Source: an uncultured Spirochaetaceae bacterium
GTDB taxonomy: Bacteria > Spirochaetota > Spirochaetia > Sphaerochaetales > Sphaerochaetaceae
Assembly: GCA_946410375.1 (NCBI GenBank)
Contig: CAMKAB010000088.1
Location: 1-5,137, forward strand
Length of the DNA stretch: 5,137 bases
Direction of reading: 5' to 3'
Position numbers and translations under genes: made by a program. Below the pieces are notes generated by a model. The model searched no databases. It was not told where the DNA came from and was given only the letters and a program-made list of their open reading frames with translations. This document shows, one piece after another, positions 1 through 4,943 of the stretch. Every line of letters begins with the position of its first letter. Position 1 is the stretch's first letter.

Positions 1-530
1 GTGTGCATTAAAGCCCCGCACTCATGCGCAAGAGCGCTTATCTCCGCAATATCCTGAATGGTTCCGATCTCATTATTGCCCGTCATAACGGATACAAGAG
101 CCACATCGTCTGCGAGAAGGCTTTTCAGCATATCCATTCTGACTCTGCCGGTGGCGTCCACCTCAACCGTATCCACCTGTACGCCCTGTCCTCTTAAATA
201 CTTCACAGTTTCCATAATTGATGGATGCTCAATCGTACTCGTAATAATCCTGCGCTTATCGCCGCGCCGGATAATCGCTTCGGCAATGCCCAATACGGTG
301 TTGTTCGCTTCGGATGCTCCGCTCGTGAAAAGCACCTCCTCAGGCGCGCAATCAAGCAGATATGCAACATCGCTTCGCGCTTCTTCCACCAGCTTATGAG
401 CCTCTCTTCCGAAACTATGCATGCTGGATGCATTTCCGTAAAACGATTTTTCCGCCTTTGAAACAGCTTCCATCACCTCATCCGCCATCTTCGTTGTGGC
501 ATTATTATCCATATATACAAGTCTCGCCAT
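1..530 (-). CDS. nifS: Cysteine desulfurase, NifS/IscS family (N-terminal 176 residues; 3' end outside window)
   Basis: PLP-dependent fold-type I aminotransferase (class V) that takes sulfur from L-cysteine as an enzyme persulfide for Fe-S cluster and thiolation pathways in the cytoplasm. Visible family blocks are YMDNNATT at residues 6-13, YGNASSMHSFGREA at 31-44, VLFTSGASEANN at 66-77 (cofactor-phosphate loop), the cofactor-stacking His102 in STIEHPS, and NNEIG at 152-156. The fragment ends at MHT, just before the expected Asp of the cofactor site, so the PLP lysine and the catalytic cysteine loop cannot be seen. The ATG at 530 is the only sensible start: it places the family N-terminus correctly, and AAGGAG lies upstream, though with a long 13-nt spacer. 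It has its own promoter candidate and is separated from surE by 273 bp, so it is probably an independent transcript. IscS or SufS assignments are less likely because the N-terminal blocks are NifS-like, but class cannot be settled without the C-terminal half. Confidence 0.95.
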   Translation of the reverse strand, partial: MARLVYMDNNATTKMADEVMEAVSKAEKSFYGNASSMHSFGREAHKLVEEARSDVAYLLDCAPEEVLFTSGASEANNTVLGIAEAIIRRGDKRRIITSTIEHPSIMETVKYLRGQGVQVDTVEVDATGRVRMDMLKSLLADDVALVSVMTGNNEIGTIQDIAEISALAHECGALMH

Positions 531-557
531 AGCGTCGAAATTTCTCCTTATCGCTTT

Positions 558-586
558 ATTGTCATTTTTTAGGTACCGATTGTCAA
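558..586 (-). promoter_or_regulatory. Candidate sigma-70 promoter for nifS
   Basis: On the minus strand a perfect -35 hexamer TTGACA (581-586) is followed by a 17-bp spacer and GACAAT (558-563), which matches the -10 consensus at four of six positions. Transcription would start near 551, just ahead of the AAGGAG ribosome-binding site (about 543-549) and 21 bases before the ATG. The heptamer TGACAAT occurs in both promoter elements, 21 bp apart. Confidence 0.5.
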
Positions 587-630
587 TTACCGGCTTTTCA
601 ACCTTTTAAAGCTCGAAGCCTTCAGATTCG

Positions 631-669
631 TATTTAATGTTATTTAATGTTATTTATGTTATTTTACGT
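631..669. repeat. Short tandem repeat, about four copies of a 10-bp AT-rich unit
   Basis: Plus-strand units are TATTTAATGT (631-640), TATTTAATGT (641-650), TATTTATGT (651-659, one base shorter) and TATTTTACGT (660-669). The first two are identical and the last differs at two positions. The unit equals about one helical turn, so its T-tracts are in phase. The array lies some 45-83 bp upstream of the nifS -35 element and downstream of surE, in non-coding sequence. Confidence 0.65.
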
Positions 670-801
670 TCACGGTTTTACATTGCGGAAATTTCAATTT
701 CGAAACACCCTCTTGTTCACGCAAAAACACACTCTCTCGCAAGAACCTCGCGCCGCGGGATTTAAAACCCGCCATCCGTTATCAAATTTTCAGGCGCGGG
801 G
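659..801 (-). other. Structured intergenic stretch downstream of surE, with a marginal 38-codon ORF
   Basis: Directly after the surE stop codon the minus strand can fold into a two-part structure. An outer 9-bp stem pairs 793-801 with 746-754 (one G-T wobble). Nested at the foot of its left arm is a 5-bp GCGGG/CCCGC stem (768-772 with 755-759) around an AT loop. No long T-run follows, only TTTTT some 20 bases on, so I do not call it an intrinsic terminator. The same stretch carries an ATG-started minus-strand frame of 38 codons (659-775). It has no ribosome-binding site, and its peptide contains a near repeat FLRESVFLRE that mirrors a DNA-level near repeat. I regard it as probably non-coding. 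Confidence 0.35.
775..790. repeat. 16-bp dispersed repeat, copy 1
   Basis: TCCGTTATCAAATTTT on the plus strand is found identically at 3021-3036. This copy lies inside the structured region just downstream of surE. Both copies are in the same orientation and both are intergenic. Confidence 0.5.
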
Positions 802-803
802 CT

Positions 804-1556
804 TTACGTCGCTAAATTTTCGAGCGACCTGTACATTCTTAAATCGGTCCGCGGCAGAGCCTTAACTCCAGCCACTGATATTTTATTATGGAACCACACC
901 GCCTCAACCTCGGAAAAAGCCTCTCTCCTGCGTTTTTTCAAGGAATCGAGCCCGCGTCCCGTCATAACAATCGTTTCATCCCGAATTTCAAAATCATTGA
1001 TATAATAACTCGTCATATCAACAACCGTAGGCATCCACTCCAAACGAGAGCCGGTCGGGACATTGATTGTGAGAAACGAACCTTTCCCGATTGTTTTGAA
1101 AAACTCCTCCAGGTGAAGAGCAGTAAAAAGCGCCGCATCCTCATAAGGAGGGTTTTCCGTTATCTCAGCACTGACTGCAACGGACGGAATTCCCAAAAGA
1201 GCCGCCTCGGAAGCGCAGCCCACCGTACCCGAATACAAGAGGTCTCTGCCCATATTGTAGCCCCAGTTTATACCCGAAATCACCACATCAGGCTCCCCCA
1301 TTTCAAACTTTCCCGCCCTGTTCGCCTCAATGAAATACATAACGCAATCAGCCGGCGACCCTGAACAGGTATAATGCCGAGGTGAAATTTTCTTTATTTC
1401 AAGCGGTCTCGCCACGGTGATAGCATGAGAAAACCCGCTTCTTTGCTCGGAAGGAGCGCATACCCAAATGTCATGCCCATGTTTCTCCAACTCCTTTTCA
1501 AGCGCAACAATGCCGTCTGCACCAAACCCGTCGTCATTACCGAGTAATATTTTCAT
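804..1556 (-). CDS. surE: 5'/3'-nucleotidase SurE
   Basis: SurE is a metal-dependent phosphatase that removes phosphate from nucleoside 5'- and 3'-monophosphates, and often polyphosphate, in the cytoplasm. The 250-residue length is normal. The N-terminus MKILLGNDDGFGADGI carries the metal ligands Asp8 and Asp9. The other expected ligands are Ser40 in QRSGFS and Asn97 in VVISGINWGYNMG. CSGSPADCV (64-72) and LYSGTVGCASEA (107-118) are further signature blocks, and INVPTG (164-169) matches the family's NVNIP region. The C-terminal part is more divergent, but SEVEAVWFHNKISVAG (215-230) can be laid on the family's DxxAVxxGYxSITP block. The start is fixed by the family N-terminus and by GAGG about nine bases upstream. 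It is preceded by a terminator of the galactokinase-like gene, so it is probably transcribed separately. I see no convincing promoter in the 238 bp upstream; the TATGAT at about 30 bp before the start lacks a -35 partner. Confidence 0.97.
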   Translation of the reverse strand: MKILLGNDDGFGADGIVALEKELEKHGHDIWVCAPSEQRSGFSHAITVARPLEIKKISPRHYTCSGSPADCVMYFIEANRAGKFEMGEPDVVISGINWGYNMGRDLLYSGTVGCASEAALLGIPSVAVSAEITENPPYEDAALFTALHLEEFFKTIGKGSFLTINVPTGSRLEWMPTVVDMTSYYINDFEIRDETIVMTGRGLDSLKKRRREAFSEVEAVWFHNKISVAGVKALPRTDLRMYRSLENLAT

Positions 1557-1650
1557 ATAACCGTACCTCGAAATAATAAATCATAAACTTTACCTAAAGC
1601 ACCATACATAACAGATAATAAAATTACTGAATAATATCAAGCTACAGAGG

Positions 1651-1696
1651 CAATATCGAAAAATCAGACTACAAAAACAACATCGAAAAATCCGAC
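1651..1696 (-). repeat. Imperfect 19-bp direct repeat overlapping a terminator tail
   Basis: On the minus strand GTCGGATTTTTCGATGTTG (1678-1696) and GTCTGATTTTTCGATATTG (1651-1669) agree at 17 of 19 positions with a 27-bp period. The first copy includes the 3' arm and T-run of the terminator at 1686-1711. The second copy has the T-run without a matching 5' arm. Confidence 0.5.
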
Positions 1697-1711
1697 CGAC
1701 AAACCGGTCAG
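1686..1711 (-). terminator. Intrinsic terminator downstream of the galactokinase-like gene
   Basis: On the minus strand CTGACCG (1705-1711) and CGGTCGG (1692-1698) form a 7-bp stem with one T-G wobble around a 6-base loop GTTTGT, followed by ATTTTT (1686-1691). It lies 83 bp after the stop codon of the galactokinase-like gene and about 130 bp before surE, so it would separate these two transcripts. The stem is short and the tail is five Ts, so efficiency may be moderate. Confidence 0.65.
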
Positions 1712-1794
1712 AACCGAAAACACCGTAGAAAAGCGTATCTTAAAGCCTCTAACGCCTTTTCGACATACGGGAAAAAACAATTTCCAGAGAAGCA

Positions 1795-2982
1795 TCACGC
1801 TTTCGGGGAGGTAAAATGAGCGACTTCCGTATCGTCAAGAGAATAAAGACGCGCCTTAAAGCCGAAAATATGCTCATACATCTGGATTTTCTCCCTAAAC
1901 GAATCCAACTCAGCGTTTTTCATAACAAAAGCGACAACCCCCGACGTTCCGTTAGACGCAAAACCGGCGCCGGTACAAGCCGGCTCATCAAGAAGTCGCT
2001 TCACTATCCAGTCTATCTCCGGGCAAATAAGCTCCAGCCCCTCTTTAATATCTTTCTGATTTCTGCTTAACACCTTTCCGAACCGGACAACGTCCTTATT
2101 TTCTATCGCCGCTTCAATGTCTTCGGTGTTTCTCTGCTCAGAATACATATACCTGCAAAGCTTTCTGTGCTCGGAACCGAACGAGGCTTCTCCGCCCATA
2201 AAAAGCATGCTTTTCAGTCTGTTTATATCAAAATTTTTAAACGAGTTTTTCTTGAAATAGAGCCTGAACTCTTTCATGCTCACATTAAGGGAATCTCTGA
2301 TTGACTGCAATTCTTCTCTCACGGGACCCGGAGGAACCTTTCCATCCAGTACGTAAAAGCCGTATTCGGATGTCTTTTTAAACGGATTCGAGAGAACCTT
2401 ATATTCCGCCGTTTCCAAATCCACCAAAACAAAACTGTTTTTCTTCGCATAGAGCAGCGTAAGCAAATTAGCCTGCGGAACAGTTTCCAAACAAAACGTT
2501 CCGAACACCGAATAAAGAATCTGCCTCATTTCAGCATGATCCAAGCTGACCCCGAAAAGTTTTTTCACCACGCTCAGCACGCCGAGGGCGATAGCGCTTC
2601 TCACCGTGTCATAATCGGCGGAGAGCAAAAGCCCCTCCAACGTAATTGTTACGCCCCGAAAATTCTTTATCTTCTTTTCGAGCGCAACGAAAACCGCCTT
2701 AACGTAATTCCCCCACTTATCTTCTTTTTTGTATTTTAACGAGGAGGACTGGAACTTCTTATGCTCGCCGGTAAGGCAATTCGTACAAAACAGCAAACCA
2801 TCCGTACGCTTTGAAATCGCTATGAACAGCGAAAGATTATTAACGGAACACAGAACTTTCCCCGACGAACATTCCGCAAACACTCCGGTATACCTGTTCA
2901 CACCAGGAACTTCCAAAACGACATCTGGCATAGAGGCTCCCGAATATGTTTTATGCACGTTTAGCAGTTCCATATTTTTCAT
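1795..2982 (-). CDS. Galactokinase-like (GHMP kinase fold) protein lacking catalytic motifs; probable pseudokinase
   Basis: The 395-residue protein follows bacterial galactokinase along its length, including the size. NYVKAVFVAL (92-101), the KKNSFVLVDLETAEY segment (180-194) and EQRNTEDIEAAIENKDV (282-298) with LICPEIDWIV (318-327) line up with E. coli GalK. The functional motifs do not. The sugar-binding block GRVNLIGEHTDY is replaced at 27-38 by GVNRYTGVFAEC, losing the Arg, Glu and Asp that hold galactose. The phosphate loop GAGLSSSA becomes DYDTVRSA (123-130). The catalytic Asp of GIMDQ falls at Asn172, and GGGFGG becomes ASNGTS (342-347). A CxxC pair sits at 66-69. The frame is intact, so this looks like a maintained non-kinase rather than a decaying gene. 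Two starts are possible, Met1 (2982) and Met4 (2973). Neither has a Shine-Dalgarno sequence, and both fit the galactokinase N-terminus. Function unknown; galactose phosphorylation is not expected. Confidence 0.85.
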   Translation of the reverse strand: MKNMELLNVHKTYSGASMPDVVLEVPGVNRYTGVFAECSSGKVLCSVNNLSLFIAISKRTDGLLFCTNCLTGEHKKFQSSSLKYKKEDKWGNYVKAVFVALEKKIKNFRGVTITLEGLLLSADYDTVRSAIALGVLSVVKKLFGVSLDHAEMRQILYSVFGTFCLETVPQANLLTLLYAKKNSFVLVDLETAEYKVLSNPFKKTSEYGFYVLDGKVPPGPVREELQSIRDSLNVSMKEFRLYFKKNSFKNFDINRLKSMLFMGGEASFGSEHRKLCRYMYSEQRNTEDIEAAIENKDVVRFGKVLSRNQKDIKEGLELICPEIDWIVKRLLDEPACTGAGFASNGTSGVVAFVMKNAELDSFREKIQMYEHIFGFKARLYSLDDTEVAHFTSPKA

Positions 2983-3010
2983 TATAATTGAATAAAATAT
3001 GAATTGTAAA
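2981..3010 (-). promoter_or_regulatory. Alternative promoter overlapping the first ATG of the galactokinase-like gene
   Basis: On the minus strand TTTACA (3005-3010), an 18-bp spacer and a perfect TATAAT (2981-2986) form a promoter candidate whose -10 element shares bases with the ATG at 2982. Transcription would begin at about 2973-2974, exactly at the second in-frame ATG (Met4), giving a leaderless message. It competes with the promoter candidate shifted upstream at 3003-3031. Confidence 0.35.
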
Positions 3011-3031
3011 TAAAAAATTTTCCGTTATCAA
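3003..3031 (-). promoter_or_regulatory. Candidate sigma-70 promoter for the galactokinase-like gene
   Basis: On the minus strand TTGATA (3026-3031) and TACAAT (3003-3008) each match consensus at five of six positions, with the optimal 17-bp spacer. Transcription would start near 2996, giving a 5' leader of about 14 to 23 bases, AT-rich and without a Shine-Dalgarno sequence. The -35 hexamer lies within a 16-bp sequence repeated at 775-790. Confidence 0.45.
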
Positions 3032-3036
3032 ATTTT
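3021..3036. repeat. 16-bp dispersed repeat, copy 2
   Basis: Identical to 775-790 (TCCGTTATCAAATTTT on the plus strand). Here it supplies the -35 hexamer of the promoter candidate of the galactokinase-like gene. The remaining part of the gap up to the holB stop (3037-3183) shows no convincing gene, terminator or other site. Confidence 0.5.
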
Positions 3037-3183
3037 AATTATTTTTATACATTAAAAGAGAATACAACATGAGGATTACTCTGCTTCCGTTTCCCCTCGC
3101 TTCCCGCGGATTTACAAGAAAAACAATACGGAATTCTCGTTCTTTTCACACCTGTCGGAATTTGAGAAGAACCACAGGATGCA

Positions 3184-4374
3184 CTACAAACCGCTTTTTG
3201 CGAAAAGATACAAAACATGTTCCAGCGTAAGACGTGCGGACTGATTCAGAACCTTACCGCGATTTACCGCCTCTTCTGTTTTTCTCGAAAGGCTGCCGAT
3301 TTGCATTGCGGCGCTGAGGGAAGAATAGTCCGCTCCCCCTTCCATACGTTCCGTTTTTTTCAGAGACGAAATTCCGGATAAAGAAGACTCGTATTTGGAA
3401 ATCAAGGTGCGGTATTTATCACGCATTTTTTCAGTGAGCAATGTAAAAAATATTTCGTACCCATCCGATGCATCAAGTTCTGATACAAGCGAGACAAGGT
3501 TGATTTTCTCCGAATTCGCAAGCCGGGTTGCATTTTCTTCCAACAAAGCGCAGTTCACTCCGCTCATTTTAATAAAAAACGTGTTCAAATTCTTGAAATT
3601 TCCCGTTTCAGCGCCGGTTAAAGAGAGAATATACCGCGTTTCGATATCGGAAAAAGGCGTAAAACTAAACTTCCGAACTCGGCTGAGTATCGTGAGAGGA
3701 ATACGTCCGGCATTTTCAGTCAGAATGATAAAAGTCGTATTTCGGGGCGGTTCTTCTATTATTTTCAAAAGCGCGTTTGAACAGGAAGGGGTTGTATTTT
3801 CAAGCCCTTCAATAATAACTACTTTCCGCCTGTTCTCAAGGCTTGAAGTGTTGCACCACGTCTTGATCGACCTGATTTGATTCACGGAAAGCGAGGAGTT
3901 CTTTTCTATCTTCAATGCTGCCAGAGACTTCTCCAGCTTCTTATAAAAAGCATCAGAGTCTTTCAGGGTTACATCCTCAATCGTGTTTATAATTTCGGAA
4001 CACTCAGAAGCATCCGTAAACGATTTTTTCTGAGTTGAAGAAACGTTTTCAAGCAAAGCGCCGCTATACTGCAAGAGATATTCCGAAACGGTTTGTTTTA
4101 AAAATATTTTAATCAAACCGAAGTTCTCTTCCTCCTTACACTCCTTAAACACATTAAGAAGCGCTTTTATTCGAACACCGTAGTCCCTATCCGAAAGAAT
4201 TATCATGCTTGTTTCATCGGATTTATAATACTTCGCAACGCATCGCGCCGCATACATACGGGAAGAAAAAGCAGGTCCCGAGAATAGGAGGGAAGAAGGC
4301 AAATCTCCGCTCTTGCATAAATTTTCCAATTCCAATGAGACTTCGTTCTGTGTGTTTTCCAACCCGAAGAACAT
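3184..4374 (-). CDS. holB: DNA polymerase III delta' subunit-like clamp-loader protein (divergent)
   Basis: Delta' is the stator of the clamp loader that opens the beta sliding clamp at primed sites. The recognisable core is KVVIIEGLENT (184-194, degenerate Walker B), SCSNALLKIIEEPP (197-210), TTFIILTENAGRIPLTILSRV (213-233) and the SRV at 231-233, which occupies the place of the SRC arginine-finger motif. The Walker A position (SGPAFSSRM, 32-40) has no GK[ST], so ATP binding there is unlikely, as in many delta' proteins. The four-cysteine zinc module usual for delta' and DnaX is not seen. Instead, residues 50-160 form a long low-similarity stretch between the first helices and the Walker B strand. 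At 396 residues it is longer than the 334 of E. coli HolB. AGGA eight bases before the ATG supports the start. It follows cvpA by 19 bp on the same strand, probably as one operon. A DnaX (tau/gamma) identity is unlikely without a P-loop. Confidence 0.88.
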   Translation of the reverse strand: MFFGLENTQNEVSLELENLCKSGDLPSSLLFSGPAFSSRMYAARCVAKYYKSDETSMIILSDRDYGVRIKALLNVFKECKEEENFGLIKIFLKQTVSEYLLQYSGALLENVSSTQKKSFTDASECSEIINTIEDVTLKDSDAFYKKLEKSLAALKIEKNSSLSVNQIRSIKTWCNTSSLENRRKVVIIEGLENTTPSCSNALLKIIEEPPRNTTFIILTENAGRIPLTILSRVRKFSFTPFSDIETRYILSLTGAETGNFKNLNTFFIKMSGVNCALLEENATRLANSEKINLVSLVSELDASDGYEIFFTLLTEKMRDKYRTLISKYESSLSGISSLKKTERMEGGADYSSLSAAMQIGSLSRKTEEAVNRGKVLNQSARLTLEHVLYLFAKSGL

Positions 4375-4393
4375 AAAAAAAGTCCTACCCGTT

Positions 4394-4858
4394 TTATTTA
4401 AAATTCATCAGTTTAAACAGGACCTTGCTGCATATGAACGATGAATCAATCAACGGTTTTAAATTAAACAGACTCTGCGTATACAGCAAACGTACGATTA
4501 TGCACGCCAAAATCATAAATTCAACAAATTTAAGAATAAATCCGAGAAGGCTATCCACAAAAGCGGAAAAATTGGATTTAAGTGCGTCCTTCAGAACGGA
4601 ACTGATGTATTTAATTAAAAGATACCCTAAAAGGTACAAAACAACATACGAAGCGGCGGAAGACAACCATAATGGCAGAGAAAATGTTTTCATAACAAAA
4701 CCGGAAAGGCTTTTCGTAAATGCAATAGCCACGAAAAAACCTATCAGATACCCGGCTTTTTGGGAAAAGTCTTCCAGAAATCCCTTTTTCGCCCCGGCGA
4801 TTCCCGCAATAACAAAAAAGATAAAAAGTATAATATCCAATACGTTTAATTCACTCAT
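4394..4858 (-). CDS. cvpA: CvpA family small membrane protein
   Basis: A 154-residue integral inner-membrane protein with four predicted hydrophobic segments at about 6-23, 35-50, 64-88 and 102-126. The N-terminal NVLDIILFIFFVIAGIAGAKKGF, with its Asp8 and the G-rich turn before KKGF, and the later SAFVDSLLGFILKFVEF are the usual CvpA layout. The family is linked to colicin V production and, in some bacteria, to envelope stress resistance. The molecular role is not settled. The reading frame stays open upstream to the window edge, but the start at 4858 gives the family N-terminus, and the terminator at 4889-4921 lies in the longer version, which excludes it. No Shine-Dalgarno sequence precedes the ATG. 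A -10 element lies only seven bases upstream, so the mRNA may be leaderless. The gene is followed by holB after 19 bp. Confidence 0.87.
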   Translation of the reverse strand: MSELNVLDIILFIFFVIAGIAGAKKGFLEDFSQKAGYLIGFFVAIAFTKSLSGFVMKTFSLPLWLSSAASYVVLYLLGYLLIKYISSVLKDALKSNFSAFVDSLLGFILKFVEFMILACIIVRLLYTQSLFNLKPLIDSSFICSKVLFKLMNFK

Positions 4859-4865
4859 TCTTAAG

Positions 4866-4874
4866 AGTATAGCA
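4866..4874 (-). promoter_or_regulatory. Extended -10 promoter immediately upstream of cvpA
   Basis: On the minus strand TGC followed by TATACT (4866-4871) makes an extended -10 element (TGnTATAAT type, five of six in the hexamer). No good -35 hexamer is found; the T-rich tail of the upstream terminator occupies that position. Transcription would start at about 4858-4859, at or one base before the A of the cvpA start codon. It would serve the cvpA-holB operon. Confidence 0.5.
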
Positions 4875-4888
4875 CAAAGGGAATATTT

Positions 4889-4921
4889 AAAAAACAAAAA
4901 ACCGCAGTTTCCTGCGGTTTT
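4889..4921 (-). terminator. Strong intrinsic terminator of the outer-membrane protein gene
   Basis: On the minus strand AAAACCGCAG (4912-4921) pairs perfectly with CTGCGGTTTT (4898-4907) around a GAAA tetraloop, followed by TTG and six Ts down to 4889. It starts 22 bp after the TGA of the outer-membrane protein gene. The A-rich 5' flank gives only four Ts in the other direction, so it is mainly a minus-strand terminator. Confidence 0.92.
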
Positions 4922-4943
4922 CGTATAACTTCCGATTAAATAA

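Noticed and set aside
647..865. 72-codon plus-strand ORF across the surE-nifS gap
   Set aside because: It starts in the tandem repeat, overlaps the surE C-terminus antisense, and has no ribosome-binding site.
888..1364. 158-codon open frame on the plus strand within surE
   Set aside because: It is antisense to a clear surE gene, has no family similarity that I recognise and has a composition typical of a shadow frame.
1750..1790. GGAAA/TTTCC hairpin just after the galactokinase-like stop codon
   Set aside because: The stem is five mostly A-T pairs and no T-tract follows, so the downstream hairpin at 1686-1711 is the better terminator.
3100..3183. Possible terminator after holB
   Set aside because: Only a bulged CCTGTGG stem and a long-range GTTCTT/AAGAAC pairing are seen, neither followed directly by a T-run.
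3069..3239. 56-codon plus-strand ORF (ATGAGG...) running into the end of holB
   Set aside because: It overlaps the holB 3' end and has no clear ribosome-binding site. The Arg/Thr-rich peptide has no recognisable features.
3395..3880. 161-codon open frame on the plus strand within holB
   Set aside because: It lies antisense to the conserved clamp-loader core, with no ribosome-binding site or recognisable domain.
4425..4928. 167-codon open frame on the plus strand over cvpA
   Set aside because: It is antisense to the four hydrophobic segments of CvpA and ends inside the terminator. The basic, Asn/Lys-rich product is what an antisense frame of a membrane gene gives.
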